Below the pieces are notes generated by a model. That model did not search any database. It was not told the DNA's origin and saw only the letters and a program-made list of their open reading frames with translations. The translations under genes and the position numbers were made by a program. A stretch of DNA of 64,000 nucleotides from Tumebacillus amylolyticus (GTDB lineage: Bacteria; Bacillota; Bacilli; Tumebacillales; Tumebacillaceae), in assembly GCF_016722965.1 (NCBI RefSeq), contig NZ_JAEQNB010000002.1:590363-654362 (forward strand). The letters run 5' to 3'. Positions 36,146 to 46,893 of this stretch are shown here, piece by piece. The number at the start of each line of letters is the position of its first letter. Position 1 is the first letter of the stretch.

Positions 36146-37117
36146 TTAGTTCGCGTTGAGACCTTCGTCGAGCACCTTGAGATTTGCTTTCATCGTTTCG
36201 ACGTAGGTTTTGTACCCGGTCGGATCTTGGCCGCCTTGGTAGGTGCCGAGAGCGCCCGCTACGTAGCCCATTTCGAACAGGAATTCTTTGACCCGCGGTG
36301 CGGCGTCTTGTTCGAAGAAGACGGTTTTCAGGTCATGCTTGGCGAGGTCTGCTTTGATCGCCTCGGATTTGGCCGGGTCGTCCCACGGGAACTTCGTGGC
36401 GTTGAACGTGTCCGGGACGTAGTTTTTGAGACCGTATTGTTGAGCCAGGTATTGGAATGCCGGATACGGCGAGACAATTTCTTTGTGCTTGGCTTTGGAT
36501 GCCATGTCTTTGAATTGCTTGTCGAGATCGTCGAGTTGCTTTTTGAGGTCCTCGGCGTTTTTCTTGAAATCATCTTTGAACTTCGGCGCTTTTGCTTCCA
36601 GAGCGGCCTCGATGGTGTCAACTTCCTTCTTGGCGTTGACCGGGTCGAGGTAGAAGTACGGGTCTTTGCGCGGTTTGTTGCGCTCTTCATCCGAAACGTC
36701 TGGGTTGACAAAGCGTTGAAGTTGGAGCTTGTCGATGCCGGTAGAGGCGTCGACGACGGCGAGCTTTTTGTTCTTGATCTTCATCTCGGCTTCTACTTGG
36801 CTCCACCAGCGATCTTCCACATGTACACCGTTGCGGATGAACATGTCGGCGCTCTCCAGGTTTTTCTGGTCGGCAAGCGTCGGGGCCCACTGCCAAACGT
36901 TCGTGTCAAACGGCAGCCAAGTCGTCACATCCACGTGATCTTTGCCGATCTGTTTTGCAAAATCAGCTTCTGCCGCCATCGTCGTATACACTTTCACTTT
37001 GTCGCCCGAAACGGTCGAAGATGTTCCGATGTCGCATCCGGTGAGGGCAACCGTCGTCACAGCCAGGCCGAGGCCCAAGGTAGTAAAGGTAAGCGATTTC
37101 AACCAACGTTTTTCCAT
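36146..37117 (-). CDS. ZnuA-like lipoprotein lacking the canonical metal ligands
   Basis: 323-aa lipoprotein (lipobox ALTGC, Cys at 28) clearly of the cluster-9 binding-protein fold and alignable with ZnuA next door. The ligand positions are changed: where ZnuA has EPHDWEP this protein has TNVWQWAP, DPHVWLDP becomes DPYFYLDP, VTSHTAFGY becomes VSPYPAFQY, and NPLEGL becomes GTYQGGQD. Length, the long backbone helix and FFE(T/Q) are conserved. It therefore probably does not bind zinc the usual way and may have another ligand or a regulatory or chaperone role (inference). Start at 37117 with GGGAGG upstream. Transcribed alone, ahead of znuA. Confidence 0.85.
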   Translation of the reverse strand: MEKRWLKSLTFTTLGLGLAVTTVALTGCDIGTSSTVSGDKVKVYTTMAAEADFAKQIGKDHVDVTTWLPFDTNVWQWAPTLADQKNLESADMFIRNGVHVEDRWWSQVEAEMKIKNKKLAVVDASTGIDKLQLQRFVNPDVSDEERNKPRKDPYFYLDPVNAKKEVDTIEAALEAKAPKFKDDFKKNAEDLKKQLDDLDKQFKDMASKAKHKEIVSPYPAFQYLAQQYGLKNYVPDTFNATKFPWDDPAKSEAIKADLAKHDLKTVFFEQDAAPRVKEFLFEMGYVAGALGTYQGGQDPTGYKTYVETMKANLKVLDEGLNAN

Positions 37118-37237
37118 CGTAGTGTGACCTCCCATTAAAGCTCTCAATCTCTCTCTGAAAATTCTTTCTCTTGTAGTGTATATAAAAAACCGTTTCCCGT
37201 CCATAAGCAATTTTTAAAGGACGGTGACAAATGTGTG

Positions 37238-37705
37238 TCATTGCACGGTGAACGGAACCTCCAGTTTGACGTGTTCCTCCCGTTTTCCTCGTTGGAAGAC
37301 AGCGAGGAGCGTATGGGTACCGGAGGGGGCCGATTTTTGCGGGCGCAGAACGAAATCGACGGCGAGCGTGTCGTGGACGTTGAGGGTCTTCGGCACGAGG
37401 GCTTCGGTGCAGATGTTGGGTTCGCCGACTTTTTTGACGCGCAGGTAGCCGGCGGTGGAGACGTTGATCCCCGGATCACAGCCGTTGTACCCGACGAAGT
37501 TGACCCGTTCCGAGCCTTCGTTCGTCGCTTCCACATGGACGTGGATGTCGTCTCGCGGGCCGTAGGAAGCCCGGTCGAGGGTGGCGCTCAGTTTGACGCC
37601 GTCCTCCTCCTTGACTTGGTTGTGCGCCGGGTCGTAGGCCTGGCCTTTTTCGGCACAGCCGACGAGGGCGAGGAGGAGCGTGAGGATGAGAGCGAGGGGT
37701 TTCAT
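37238..37705 (-). CDS. Small lipoprotein with an Ig-like beta domain
   Basis: 155-aa predicted lipoprotein with signal peptide and lipobox LALVGC (Cys near 17). The mature part is predicted all-beta (SYGPRDDIHVHVEATNEGSERVNF; DTLAVDFVLRPQKSAPSGTHTLLAVF), resembling the intracellular-proteinase-inhibitor/Ig-like fold that mediates binding. Two mature cysteines (YNGCDPG and PNICTE) could form a disulphide. No specific function is recognised. Start at 37705 with AAGGAGG seven bases upstream. Confidence 0.75.
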   Translation of the reverse strand: MKPLALILTLLLALVGCAEKGQAYDPAHNQVKEEDGVKLSATLDRASYGPRDDIHVHVEATNEGSERVNFVGYNGCDPGINVSTAGYLRVKKVGEPNICTEALVPKTLNVHDTLAVDFVLRPQKSAPSGTHTLLAVFQRGKREEHVKLEVPFTVQ

Positions 37706-37767
37706 GGGTAGACCTCCTTGTGAACAAAAAAGCACACTTCTGCTCTCCCTACTTTTCCCTGAAAAAA

Positions 37768-37800
37768 AGAAAAAGCCACGCCCCCCGGCGTGACTTTTTT
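37768..37800 (-). terminator. Terminator after argH
   Basis: AAAAAGCCACGCC pairs with GGCGTGACTTTTT (about 37770-37800) around a C-rich loop, with A/T runs on both sides. It ends the arginine operon on the minus strand. Confidence 0.85.
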
Positions 37801-37802
37801 CG

Positions 37803-39185
37803 TTATTGCGCTTGTGCCTGCAGCCATTCTCTCACGTTTGCAAGTTGAACTTTGACGCTCTCGGTGCCGGTGCCGCCCTTGGAATTGCGGGCGTTGACGA
37901 CGTTGCGGATGTCGAGGGCTTGGAAGAGGTCTGCTTCGAACAGCTCCGACGCTTCTTGGTATTGCGCCAAGGTCAGGTCTGCGAGGTAGATCCCTCCCTC
38001 GATGCATTGCAAGACCAGTTTCCCGATCACTTCATGCGCATTGCGGAACGGCAATCCCTTGCGCACGAGATAGTCGGCGAGGTCGGTCGCGTTCGAGAAG
38101 TCCGCTTTGACGGCACGCTCGACGTTCGCCCGACGGACTTGCAACGTTTCGATCATGCCCGTGAACAGGATGAGGCCCGTTTTCAGCGTGTCGACGGTGT
38201 CGAACATGCCCTCTTTGTCTTCTTGCAAATCTTTGTTGTACGCCAACGGCAACCCCTTTAGTACCGTCAGCAATCCGATCAGATCCCCATATACCCGACC
38301 CGTTTTGCCGCGCAAAAGCTCGGCGACGTCGGGGTTTTTCTTTTGCGGCATGATGCTGGAGCCTGTGCAGTAGGCGTCGTCGAGCTCGACGAACGAAAAC
38401 TCGGTCGACGACCAGAGCACCAACTCTTCACAGAAACGCGACAAGTGCATCATGAGAATCGACGAATCCGCCAAAAACTCCAAGATGAAGTCGCGGTCGC
38501 TTACCGCGTCCATCGAATTTTCATACAGTCGCGAGAACCCCAATTCCTTCGCAACCAGATCGCGGTCGATCGGGAACGTCGTCCCCGCCAACGCCCCGGA
38601 GCCCAGCGGCATCATGTCGATGCGCTTGTACGCATCTTCATAACGCTCAATGTCTCGGCGGAACATCCCGACATACGCCAGCAAATGATGCGCCAACAAC
38701 ACCGGTTGCGCACGTTGCAAGTGGGTATAGCCCGGAATGATGACGTCGAGGTACTCCTCCGCTTTGTTCGTCAGCACTTCCACCAGACGGTACAAAATCG
38801 CGACGATCTCTTCGACTTCTTCCTTTAAATAGAGGTGCATATCGAGTGCCACTTGGTCGTTGCGCGAACGCCCCGTGTGCAACTTGCCACCGACCGGCCC
38901 GATCAGGTCGATCAGGTGCTTCTCGACGTTCATATGCACGTCTTCATGCGAAATCGAGAATTGCAGCTCACCCTGCTCCAATTTCGCTTGCACTTGCACA
39001 AGACCCGCAGCGATCGTCTCGGCGTCCTCCTGCGGGATAATCCCGCAGGCGCCGAGCATCTTCACATGGGCGAGCGACCCCCGAATGTCTTGCGCCGCCA
39101 GCTTTTGGTCGAACGGAATGGAAGCGGTGTAGAGTTCGACTAGTTCGTTGGTCGGTTTGGTGAAACGTCCGCCCCAGAGCTTCAT
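37803..39185 (-). CDS. argH: Argininosuccinate lyase
   Basis: 460-aa enzyme of the fumarase/aspartase superfamily that splits argininosuccinate into arginine and fumarate, the last step of arginine synthesis. It begins MKLWGGRF, the usual ArgH start, contains [13 protein letters not shown] and HLQRAQPV, and carries the family signature [12 protein letters not shown] with the catalytic Ser. The ATG overlaps the argG stop (ATGA). Confidence 0.97.
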   Translation of the reverse strand: MKLWGGRFTKPTNELVELYTASIPFDQKLAAQDIRGSLAHVKMLGACGIIPQEDAETIAAGLVQVQAKLEQGELQFSISHEDVHMNVEKHLIDLIGPVGGKLHTGRSRNDQVALDMHLYLKEEVEEIVAILYRLVEVLTNKAEEYLDVIIPGYTHLQRAQPVLLAHHLLAYVGMFRRDIERYEDAYKRIDMMPLGSGALAGTTFPIDRDLVAKELGFSRLYENSMDAVSDRDFILEFLADSSILMMHLSRFCEELVLWSSTEFSFVELDDAYCTGSSIMPQKKNPDVAELLRGKTGRVYGDLIGLLTVLKGLPLAYNKDLQEDKEGMFDTVDTLKTGLILFTGMIETLQVRRANVERAVKADFSNATDLADYLVRKGLPFRNAHEVIGKLVLQCIEGGIYLADLTLAQYQEASELFEADLFQALDIRNVVNARNSKGGTGTESVKVQLANVREWLQAQAQ

Positions 39186-40417
39186 TTCACTTCCACCGCT
39201 GTCGGGGTTGCGATTTCTTCGCCGGTTGCCGCTTGAACTTTTGCGTAGACTTTGGTCGGCAAACCCCACAGTTTAATGAAGCCTTTCGCTGCGTTGTGGT
39301 CGAACGCATCGTCCGGGGAGTAGGTCGCGAGGTCGAGGTCGTACAGGGATTGTTCCGACTTGCGGCCCACCGGTTGGAACGTGCCTTTCCACAGTTTCAC
39401 GCGGACGGAGCCGGTGACGGTCGCTTGGGTCTCTTCGATGAACGCATCGACCGCTTTTTTGAGCGGAGAGAACCAGAGGCCGTTGTAGACGAGTTCGGTG
39501 TATTTGAGTTCGAGTTGCGGTTTGAAGTGGAACACTTCGCGCGGCAGGGTGATCGTTTCCAGTTCGCGGTGTGCCGCGATCAGCACGAGCGCTGCCGGAG
39601 CTTCGTAGACTTCACGGGACTTGATCCCGATCAGGCGGTTTTCCACATGGTCGATCCGGCCGACGCCGTGTGCGCCTGCCAGTTTGTTCAGTTGCTCGAT
39701 CAAGTCGACGAGGCCGAGTTGCGTGCCGTTCAGGGAAACGGGAACGCCTTTTTCAAACCCGATCTCGACGTATTCCGCTTCAGCCGGTGCGTCTGCAATG
39801 GAGACGGTCCATTCAAACGCCGCTTCCGGCGCTTCTGCCCACGGATCTTCGAGGACGCCGCACTCGCAAGAACGACCCCAGAGGTTGACGTCGGTCGAGA
39901 ACGGGTTTTCCAGCGTGATCGGAATCGGGATGTTGTTTTGCTTTGCATATTCAATCTCTTCATCGCGGCTCCAGCCCCATTCACGGACCGGTGCGACGAT
40001 TTCAAGGTTCGGGTTGAGCGCGGTAACCGATACGTCGAAACGAACTTGGTCGTTACCTTTGCCGGTGCAACCGTGCGCGACTGCTGCTGCGCCCTCTTGC
40101 TCTGCCACTTGTACGAGCAGTTGCGAAATCAACGGACGGGACAGTGCGGCGGAGAGCGGGTATTTGTGTTCGTAGAGCGCATTGGCCTTCAGCGACGGCA
40201 GGATGAATTCCTTGGCGTAAAGTTCGCGAGCATCGACCATGTACGACTTGGTCGCGCCCACTTGCAGGGCTTTGCTCTTGATAAATTCGAGGTCTTTGCC
40301 TTCGCCGACGTCAGCGGAGAGGGCGATGACTTCGTACCCTTGTTCTTTCAGCCACGGAATTGCAACGGAGGTATCAAGCCCGCCGGAATAGGCGAGCACC
40401 AGTTTTTTGTTCGACAT
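39182..40417 (-). CDS. argG: Argininosuccinate synthase
   Basis: 411-aa ATP-dependent ligase joining citrulline and aspartate. The N-terminus has the PP-loop [29 protein letters not shown] is the second signature. Start at 40417 with GAGGAGA upstream. Two ArgR-box-like repeats lie directly upstream, so argGH probably has its own arginine-repressed promoter within the larger operon. Confidence 0.97.
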   Translation of the reverse strand: MSNKKLVLAYSGGLDTSVAIPWLKEQGYEVIALSADVGEGKDLEFIKSKALQVGATKSYMVDARELYAKEFILPSLKANALYEHKYPLSAALSRPLISQLLVQVAEQEGAAAVAHGCTGKGNDQVRFDVSVTALNPNLEIVAPVREWGWSRDEEIEYAKQNNIPIPITLENPFSTDVNLWGRSCECGVLEDPWAEAPEAAFEWTVSIADAPAEAEYVEIGFEKGVPVSLNGTQLGLVDLIEQLNKLAGAHGVGRIDHVENRLIGIKSREVYEAPAALVLIAAHRELETITLPREVFHFKPQLELKYTELVYNGLWFSPLKKAVDAFIEETQATVTGSVRVKLWKGTFQPVGRKSEQSLYDLDLATYSPDDAFDHNAAKGFIKLWGLPTKVYAKVQAATGEEIATPTAVEVK

Positions 40418-40448
40418 GTATGGTTCTCCTCTCAAATCGGAAGTTCTC

Positions 40449-40484
40449 TGTATAATCAATGCATCAACGAGTATAATTATGCAT
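40449..40484 (-). promoter_or_regulatory. Tandem ArgR-box-like operators before argG
   Basis: TGTATAATCAATGCAT (40449-40464) and GAGTATAATTATGCAT (40469-40484) are direct repeats 20 bp apart. On the minus strand they read ATGCATTGATTATACA and ATGCATAATTATACTC, close to the ArgR box pattern (T-N-TGNAT-4W-ATNCA). Confidence 0.6.
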
Positions 40485-40523
40485 CAAGTTGCAAAAAAAA
40501 TCTACCCCTACTTTGAAAAAACT

Positions 40524-41489
40524 CTAGCCCATCGTCGCGACGAGAATCGCTTTTTGCACATGCAGTCGGTTTTCCGCTTCATCAAAAATGACCGAGTTCG
40601 GTCCGTCGATGACCTCCTCTGTCACTTCCTCCCCGCGATGTGCAGGCAAGCAGTGCATAAACAGGTAGTCGGGCTTGGCGTGCTTGACGAGTTCGCCGTT
40701 GACTTGGTAGGCGGCAAAGTGAGCGAGGCGTTGCGCTTGCTCCTCTTCTTGGCCCATCGAAGCCCAGACATCGGTGTAGATCATGTCGGTGTTCTTCACC
40801 GCTTCGACCGGGTCATGGGTGAGGACGATTTCGGTGCCGTGTTGGGCGGCGAGGTTTTTCGCTTGCTCCACGACGGCGGAATCGCATTCATAGCCCGGCG
40901 GGGTGGCGATGCGCAGGTTCAGTCCGAATTTCGGAGCTGCCACCAGCCACGAATTCGCCATGTTGTTGCCGTCTCCAATGTAGGAAACGGTGCGCCCTTT
41001 GAGCGTACCTTTTTTCTCAAAAAGGGTCAAGATGTCGGCGAGCACTTGGCACGGGTGGTGCAAGTCGGTCAAGCCGTTGATCACCGGAATCGTGGCATAG
41101 CGCGCCAGTTCGATGACGTTTTCATGGCCGAAGGTGCGGATCATCAAACCGTCGACGTAGCGGGAAAGCACTTGCGCGGTGTCCGGGATCGGTTCACCGC
41201 GGCCAAGTTGGGTGTCGGAGCTCGACAGGAACAGCGCGTGCCCGCCGAGTTGGAACATCGCGACTTCAAAGGAAACGCGGGTGCGGGTCGATGCTTTTTC
41301 AAAAATCATGCCGAGCGTTTTGCCCGCGAGCGGACGGAACGGGATGCCTTTTTTGTGCTTGTCTTTCAAATCGAGGGCAAGGCTGAGCAGATCTTGCAGG
41401 TCGAGCGCCGAATGATCGGCGAAATCGAGGAAGTCGCGGCCTTGCCAGTTACCGAGTTGCCAAGTGGGTTGAAGCGGAATGGTCGCCAT
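40524..41489 (-). CDS. argF: Ornithine carbamoyltransferase
   Basis: 321-aa transferase making citrulline from ornithine and carbamoyl phosphate. Carbamoyl-phosphate binding motif STRTR, HPCQVLAD and the ornithine-binding HCLPAHRGEEV are all present. The unusual N-terminal PTWQLGNWQGRDFLDFADHS precedes the typical core. It follows carB closely, so carbamoyl phosphate is made and used by one operon, favouring biosynthetic ArgF over catabolic ArcB. Confidence 0.96.
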   Translation of the reverse strand: MATIPLQPTWQLGNWQGRDFLDFADHSALDLQDLLSLALDLKDKHKKGIPFRPLAGKTLGMIFEKASTRTRVSFEVAMFQLGGHALFLSSSDTQLGRGEPIPDTAQVLSRYVDGLMIRTFGHENVIELARYATIPVINGLTDLHHPCQVLADILTLFEKKGTLKGRTVSYIGDGNNMANSWLVAAPKFGLNLRIATPPGYECDSAVVEQAKNLAAQHGTEIVLTHDPVEAVKNTDMIYTDVWASMGQEEEQAQRLAHFAAYQVNGELVKHAKPDYLFMHCLPAHRGEEVTEEVIDGPNSVIFDEAENRLHVQKAILVATMG

Positions 41490-41520
41490 AGGGTTGTGAG
41501 CCTCCTTTTGATTCTGTTGA

Positions 41521-44500
41521 TTAGGAATGCATGAGGTGCGGTGTATCGGTCGAGCCCGATTCCAGCGACGAGAGCCATGCCGCTGCTGTGTCGAGCGAAG
41601 TTAAGCACGGGATGCGCATCTCGACGGTGAAACGACGGATGCGGTAGCCGAGGCGCGACGGATCGTGTCCGAGGGTCGGCAGGTTGAGCACGAGTTGGAT
41701 GGCGCCCGACTTGAGCAAATCTTGCACCGCTTCGGCGTCGCGAGCGACAGATTCGCAGGAGATGCCGTTTTGGGTCAACCAGTCGGTGGTCGACGGGGTG
41801 CCGTAGAAGTTCAGGCCGAGCTGGGCAAAACGCTGCAGCAGCGGCAGAGATTCTTCCTTGAGACGGTCGCAGATCGAAAGGAACAGGCCGTTTGCTTGGG
41901 ACTCCCCTGTCAGTTTCGGGAGCGCAATTCCGGCACCGACAAACGACTTGGCGAGGGCTTCTGCGAACGTGGCCCCTACGCCGAGGACTTCGCCTGTGGA
42001 TTTCATCTCCGGGCCGAGCGGGATGTCGAGGCCTGTGATCTTGCCGAAGGAGAAGACCGGAGCTTTGACGACGACAAAGTCTTTCGCCGGATAGAGTCCG
42101 GTGCCGAAACCGCAGGTGGTGAGTTTTTCTCCGCATTGGACGCGGACGGCGAGGTCGACGAGCGGGACGCCCGTGACTTTGGAGATGATCGGAACGGTGC
42201 GCGAGGCACGCGGGTTGACTTCAAGGACGTAGACTTGGTTTCCGACGAGCACGAACTGGATGTTGATCAGGCCGACGACGGGCAGGTTTTTGGCGATGAG
42301 CTCGGTGTAGAGCACCAGCTTGTCGATTTCGTCCTGCGAAAGTCCTTGCGGCGGGTAGACCGCCATCGAGTCGCCGGAGTGAACGCCTGCTCGCTCGATG
42401 TGTTCGAAGATGCCCGGAATCAGGACGTTCTCGCCGTCACAGACTGCATCGACTTCCACTTCGCGCCCGGCGAGGTATTGGTCGATGAGAATCGGATGAC
42501 CGTTGGAGACGTCGGCTGCGTGGGTCATGTAGTGTGCAAGTTCTGCGTCATTGTAGACGACGGCCATGGCGCGACCCCCGATGACGTAGGACGGGCGGAC
42601 GACGACCGGGTAGCCGATGGAGTTCGCCACTTGCAACGCTCCCGCTGTATCCATCGCGGTGCCGCCGTTCGATTGCGGGATGTTCAGTTCTTGTAAAAAC
42701 GTCCGGAACCGCTCGCGGTCTTCGGCCGTGTCGATGGCGTCGGTGGTGGTGCCTGAGATGGTTACGCCGCGTTGTTCGAGCTTCTCGGCGAGGTTGATCG
42801 CCGTTTGGCCGCCGAATTGGACGAAGGTTTGGTCGATGCCTTCGAGATCGATGACTTCGAGCACGTCCTCGACGGTCAGCGGTTCGAAGTACAGGCGGTC
42901 TGCGGTGTCGAAGTCGGTGGAGACCGTCTCCGGGTTGTTGTTGAGAATCACCGTTTCGTAGCCGAGGCGTTCCAGAGCCCAGACGGCGTGAACGGAGCAG
43001 TAGTCGAATTCAATGCCCTGCCCGATGCGGATCGGGCCGGAGCCGAGGACGAGGGCTTTTTTGCGACCCTCCGAAGGGACGAGTTCGCCCGAGCCGTGGT
43101 AGGTCGAGAAAAAGTACGGCGTTGTGGATTCAAATTCAGCCGCACAGGTATCGACCAGCGTGTAGGCAGGTCGGATGTTGTAGGAGTGACGCAGAGCGCG
43201 GATTTCGTCGGCGTTGGTGCCGATCAGAGAAGCGATGCGCGAGTCTGCGAAGCCGATTTTTTTGAGATGTGCCAAGTACTCTTGGGTGAGAGTTTCACCC
43301 GCGAGTGCCACGAGCGCTTTTTCCTCTTGAACGAGGGCTTCGAGTTTGTAGAGGAACCATTCGTCGACGGCGGTCCAGGTGTGGAGGTCGGCGAGGGAGT
43401 AGCCTCGGCGGAACGCTTCGGCAAAAGCGAAGACTCGGCGGTCGTCAGGGTCGCCGCAGAGGTAGGCTTTCAGTTCTTCGTCCGTCCAGCCCTGCATGTC
43501 GGTCAGTTCCAGACCGTCGACGCCGATTTCCAGTGAGCGGAGCGCTTTTTGCAAGCCTTCTTCGAAGCTGCGGCCCAGTGCCATGACTTCGCCGGTCGCT
43601 TTCATCTGCGTGCCCAGCGCTCGGTTGGCCTGCGGGAACTTGTCAAACGGCCAACGCGGAACTTTGACCACCAAGTAGTCCAACGCCGGTTCGAACGCTG
43701 CAAACGTCTTGCCTGTGACGGGATTCACAATCTCGTCCAGATGAAGACCTACCGCGATCTTGGCGGCGATTTTGGCAATCGGATAGCCGGTCGCTTTGGA
43801 AGCCAGAGCGGACGAGCGCGAAACCCGCGGGTTCACTTCGATGACGCAATAGTTCATGGAGTCCGGATCAAGCGCGAACTGCACGTTGCACCCGCCCTCA
43901 ATTTTCAATGCGCGGATGATGCGCACAGATGCCGTCCGCAACATCTGGTACTCACGGTCGGTCAACGTCTGCGAAGGCGCGACGACGATCGAATCGCCCG
44001 TATGTACGCCCACCGGATCGAAATTCTCCATGTTGCAGATCGTGATGCAAGTGTCGTTCGCATCGCGCATCACTTCGTACTCGATTTCTTTCCACCCGCG
44101 AATGCTTCGCTCGATCAGCACTTGCCCGATCGGCGATTGCTTCAAACCACGGGTGAGAATCGATTGAAACTCCTCCATCGTCGAGGCGATGCCGCCGCCC
44201 GTGCCACCGAGTGTGAACGCCGGGCGGATGATCACCGGCAGGCCGATTTTGTCCACGAAGTCTTGGCCTTCCGCCATCGTGTGGACGATCTCGCTCACCG
44301 GGATCGGCTGTTGCAGTTCTTCCATCAAGTCTTTGAAAAGTTGGCGGTCCTCCGCCCGTTGAATCGAAGAAAGCGGCGTACCGAGCAATTGCACGTCATA
44401 CTGTTCCAACACGCCGGCTTCTGCCAATTCAACAGCCAAGTTCAACGCCGTCTGCCCGCCAAGCGTGGCCAGCAAGCCAGCCGGACGTTCAACGCGGATA

Positions 44501-44730
44501 ATCTCCGCAAGAGTGGCCACGGTCAGCGGCTCGATGTAAATTTTGTCGGCGACTCCTTGGTCGGTCATGATCGTCGCCGGGTTCGAGTTGACGAGCACAA
44601 CTCGATAGCCCTCTTCGCGAAGTGATTTGCAGGCTTGCGTGCCCGCGTAGTCAAATTCGGCTGCTTGCCCGATGACGATCGGCCCGGAGCCGATGACAAG
44701 CAGGAGCGAGCCCTTAGGTAGCGTAGACAA
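41521..44730 (-). CDS. carB: Carbamoyl-phosphate synthase large subunit (arginine-type)
   Basis: 1069-aa two-fold repeated ATP-grasp synthetase making carbamoyl phosphate from bicarbonate, glutamine-derived ammonia and ATP. Each half opens with a GSGPIVIGQ or [10 protein letters not shown] motif and contains an ATP-grasp domain ([30 protein letters not shown]). The C-terminal MGS-like domain is shortened or divergent. It overlaps carA by 17 bases. Lying with argF rather than pyrimidine genes, it is the arginine-specific paralogue. Confidence 0.96.
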   Translation of the reverse strand: MSTLPKGSLLLVIGSGPIVIGQAAEFDYAGTQACKSLREEGYRVVLVNSNPATIMTDQGVADKIYIEPLTVATLAEIIRVERPAGLLATLGGQTALNLAVELAEAGVLEQYDVQLLGTPLSSIQRAEDRQLFKDLMEELQQPIPVSEIVHTMAEGQDFVDKIGLPVIIRPAFTLGGTGGGIASTMEEFQSILTRGLKQSPIGQVLIERSIRGWKEIEYEVMRDANDTCITICNMENFDPVGVHTGDSIVVAPSQTLTDREYQMLRTASVRIIRALKIEGGCNVQFALDPDSMNYCVIEVNPRVSRSSALASKATGYPIAKIAAKIAVGLHLDEIVNPVTGKTFAAFEPALDYLVVKVPRWPFDKFPQANRALGTQMKATGEVMALGRSFEEGLQKALRSLEIGVDGLELTDMQGWTDEELKAYLCGDPDDRRVFAFAEAFRRGYSLADLHTWTAVDEWFLYKLEALVQEEKALVALAGETLTQEYLAHLKKIGFADSRIASLIGTNADEIRALRHSYNIRPAYTLVDTCAAEFESTTPYFFSTYHGSGELVPSEGRKKALVLGSGPIRIGQGIEFDYCSVHAVWALERLGYETVILNNNPETVSTDFDTADRLYFEPLTVEDVLEVIDLEGIDQTFVQFGGQTAINLAEKLEQRGVTISGTTTDAIDTAEDRERFRTFLQELNIPQSNGGTAMDTAGALQVANSIGYPVVVRPSYVIGGRAMAVVYNDAELAHYMTHAADVSNGHPILIDQYLAGREVEVDAVCDGENVLIPGIFEHIERAGVHSGDSMAVYPPQGLSQDEIDKLVLYTELIAKNLPVVGLINIQFVLVGNQVYVLEVNPRASRTVPIISKVTGVPLVDLAVRVQCGEKLTTCGFGTGLYPAKDFVVVKAPVFSFGKITGLDIPLGPEMKSTGEVLGVGATFAEALAKSFVGAGIALPKLTGESQANGLFLSICDRLKEESLPLLQRFAQLGLNFYGTPSTTDWLTQNGISCESVARDAEAVQDLLKSGAIQLVLNLPTLGHDPSRLGYRIRRFTVEMRIPCLTSLDTAAAWLSSLESGSTDTPHLMHS

Positions 44731-45805
44731 GACGGTGTCCCTTCCTTTCGTTCATTTGGGTGGTGAATTCTACGAACAACTCCCGAGCGTCTTCCGGGCC
44801 AGGTGCAGCTTCCGGATGGTATTGAACGGAGAAGACCGGCAGGGTGCGGTGTCGCACGCCTTCGACAGTCCCATCGTTGACATTCACATGTGTGACTTCC
44901 AAAACGCTTGGCAGCGTCGCATCGTCGACCGTGTAGCCGTGGTTCTGCGACGTGATGTGAACTTTGCCTGTGCGCAGGTCTTTGACCGGATGGTTGGAGC
45001 CCCGGTGTCCGAATTTCATTTTGTGCGTTTTCGCGCCGTACGCGAGCCCGATCAATTGATGCCCCAAGCAAATTCCGAACACGGGAAATTCTTCGCCCAG
45101 TGCGCGAATCGTCGGGAGCAAGTCGAGATTGTCTTGCGGGTCGCCGGGGCCGTTGGAGAGCATGATACCGTCCGGTTGCAACGCGCGAATGATTTCAAGC
45201 GACGTCGTGGCCGGAACGACCGTGACGCGGCAGCCGTGTGCCGCCAGTGAATTTGCGATGTTGCCTTTCGCTCCGAAGTCAAGCAGGACGACATGATGTT
45301 CGCCCTCTGCTGTATGTTGAGTAATCACGGGGGTCGTGACTTTTTTCACGAGATCGCGCGGAAGGTCGGGGAATGTAAATGACCCATCCACCATTTCAAT
45401 TTCTGCGCCACTTACAATATATCCTTTTAAACTGCCGTGTTGGCGGATCATGCGAACCAGCGACCGGGTATCCACTCCGGTCAAACCGACGATGCCTTGC
45501 TCCTCCAGATACGTGTGCAGTGTCTTTTCACTTGCGTTGTGACTCGGTTTCGAACAAGCGTCCGATGTGATGAACCCGGTCAGCCAGGGTTTCTTCGCTT
45601 CGAAGTCCTCTGCGTTGATGCCGTAATTCCCAATCAGCGGATACGTCATGACGACGATCTGGTTCGCGTACGACGGATCGGTCAAGATCTCCTGATACCC
45701 GGTCATGCCGGTGTGAAATACCACTTCTCCATAACCTCGTCGAACTGCTCCGATCAATTCCCCACTGAATCGATGTCCGTTCTCCAAAACAAGATACCCT
45801 TTCAA
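44714..45805 (-). CDS. carA: Carbamoyl-phosphate synthase small subunit (glutaminase)
   Basis: 363-aa amidotransferase supplying ammonia to CarB. N-terminal CarA domain ([16 protein letters not shown]...[23 protein letters not shown]) and a C-terminal class I glutaminase with nucleophile Cys in [13 protein letters not shown] and His/Glu in [13 protein letters not shown]. The likely start is the TTG at 45805, with AGGAGGG about seven bases upstream; the in-frame extension upstream has no family similarity. First gene of the operon. Confidence 0.96.
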   Translation of the reverse strand: MKGYLVLENGHRFSGELIGAVRRGYGEVVFHTGMTGYQEILTDPSYANQIVVMTYPLIGNYGINAEDFEAKKPWLTGFITSDACSKPSHNASEKTLHTYLEEQGIVGLTGVDTRSLVRMIRQHGSLKGYIVSGAEIEMVDGSFTFPDLPRDLVKKVTTPVITQHTAEGEHHVVLLDFGAKGNIANSLAAHGCRVTVVPATTSLEIIRALQPDGIMLSNGPGDPQDNLDLLPTIRALGEEFPVFGICLGHQLIGLAYGAKTHKMKFGHRGSNHPVKDLRTGKVHITSQNHGYTVDDATLPSVLEVTHVNVNDGTVEGVRHRTLPVFSVQYHPEAAPGPEDARELFVEFTTQMNERKGHRLVYAT

Positions 45806-45857
45806 CGAAATCCCTCCTGCCGGGCAGCCTTTGTCGTGTGTGCTGCTTTTAAACATA

Positions 45858-45892
45858 TGTGTTATTATACGCACCTATGCATAAGTATTCAA
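45858..45892 (-). promoter_or_regulatory. carA promoter overlapped by ArgR-box-like operators
   Basis: Minus strand: TTGAAT (45892-45887), 17-base spacer, TATAAT (45869-45864), an excellent sigma-A promoter. TATGCATAAGTATTCA (45876-45891) covers the -35 and spacer and fits an ARG box; TGTGTTATTATACGCA (45858-45873) covers the -10. Arginine repression is therefore expected. Confidence 0.75.
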
Positions 45893-46087
45893 GCCTAAGT
45901 TTTGCAGATTTTTTTGGCTTTTGGGAAAAGCACCACTTCGCGCTCCCCCACATATCGTAAAGTACGAAAACGAGAACGAGAGGCCGCGCCTCTGCCGGAG
46001 AGAAAAAAAAGTGAGGTGTCAGAAGACCACCCGGCGGAGTTCGCGATCACATAGATGCGCCCGGCTGCAGACGGGACACTTTTTCAA

Positions 46088-46136
46088 CTAAAAAAGGGAC
46101 TGAGCTGACCTTGCCAGCTCGGTCCCCTTTTTTTGT
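46088..46136 (-). terminator. Terminator of the small Gly-rich gene
   Basis: AAAGGGACTGAGCTG pairs with CAGCTCGGTCCCCTTT around a 7-nt loop, followed on the minus strand by T residues. Strong rho-independent form. Confidence 0.85.
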
Positions 46137-46373
46137 TTACCAAAAGAACCCTGACCCCGCTCCGACTCCGGCCCCGACACCTCCGGCAAAAAACGGACCG
46201 ACCGCACCCCACACATTCCAGAACACGATCCCGATGAAAAACAGCACCATAAACGCAATCGCCCATCCGGACCAACCAAAGCCCGCTGCAAAACCTGCCG
46301 GACCTCCTGCACGGCCTGCAAACGGGAATCCGGCAAAACCGCCCGGAAAACCGGCTTGTGTCGCTTCCACCAC
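46137..46373 (-). CDS. Small Gly/Phe-rich single-pass membrane protein
   Basis: 78-aa protein, start probably GTG at 46373 with GGAGGAGG upstream. About 35 residues of Gly/Ala/Phe-rich sequence (VEATQAGFPGGFAGFPFAG) lead into one membrane segment (GWAIAFMVLFFIGIVFWNVW) and a glycine-rich tail ending SGFFW. A strong terminator follows directly, which supports it as a real gene. Such tiny Gly-rich membrane proteins are common among sporulation proteins in Bacillales, but I cannot assign a family. Confidence 0.6.
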   Translation of the reverse strand: MVEATQAGFPGGFAGFPFAGRAGGPAGFAAGFGWSGWAIAFMVLFFIGIVFWNVWGAVGPFFAGGVGAGVGAGSGFFW

Positions 46374-46606
46374 GCCCGCCTCCTCCTCCCCGTGTACGTC
46401 TGTAGTTCATCTTATTCAGAGATGTGCAGAGCGGTACAGGCGGGTACCCAAATACAAGGGCATTTGCAAGACGTAAACGTTTTTCGCGATTACGTTAGTA
46501 AAAATAACAGACACTGGAGGCAGGAGTTGATTTCACAACAGGAGAATAAAAGAGAATAAAATTACACACTAGGATAAAAACAAGAATGTTAGAGGAGGTT
46601 TGCTCG

Positions 46607-46816
46607 GTGCAAGACGTAGAACGGTATCTGGACGAGTTGGATCACGACCCGGTCATCAAAGCCTTGAAAGCACAACTCTCCTCCCTCGAAGCTGAGCTTC
46701 GTCCGCTCGTGTCCGATCAAGTCTGGATGCTGCTCCTCAACTGGGAAAGTTTGTGGGTGCAGTACACCCAAGTCTGTGTCGAACGCCTCTACCCACGGAA
46801 CGGCCACGACGCTTGA
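46607..46816 (+). CDS. Small acidic helical protein of unknown function
   Basis: 69 aa. Start taken as the GTG at 46607, because AGGAGG lies about eight bases upstream. The sequence (QDVERYLDELDHDPVIKALKAQLSSLE...) is predicted to be two amphipathic helices, acidic overall, with no signal or membrane segment. An alternative start at 46586 would add seven residues. It lies just before the YcdB-like/SLH gene but is separated from it by a promoter. Function not recognised. Confidence 0.55.
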   Translation: MQDVERYLDELDHDPVIKALKAQLSSLEAELRPLVSDQVWMLLLNWESLWVQYTQVCVERLYPRNGHDA

Positions 46817-46838
46817 ATTTGTGTACAACTCTTCCAGA

Positions 46839-46868
46839 TTGTGAGATACTTACGAGTATTCTTACTAT
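46839..46868 (+). promoter_or_regulatory. Promoter of the first YcdB-like/SLH gene with internal palindrome
   Basis: TTGTGA (46839-46844), 18-base spacer, TACTAT (46863-46868). The spacer contains the perfect inverted repeat ATACT-TACG-AGTAT (46846-46859), well placed for a repressor. Confidence 0.5.
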
Positions 46869-46893
46869 TAAATGGAAGGGGTCTTTCCCGTTC

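Noticed and set aside
46471..46495. ACGTAA...TTACGT inverted repeat before the 69-aa gene
   Set aside because: Only six bases per arm with a 13-base spacer and no promoter alignment; could be chance.
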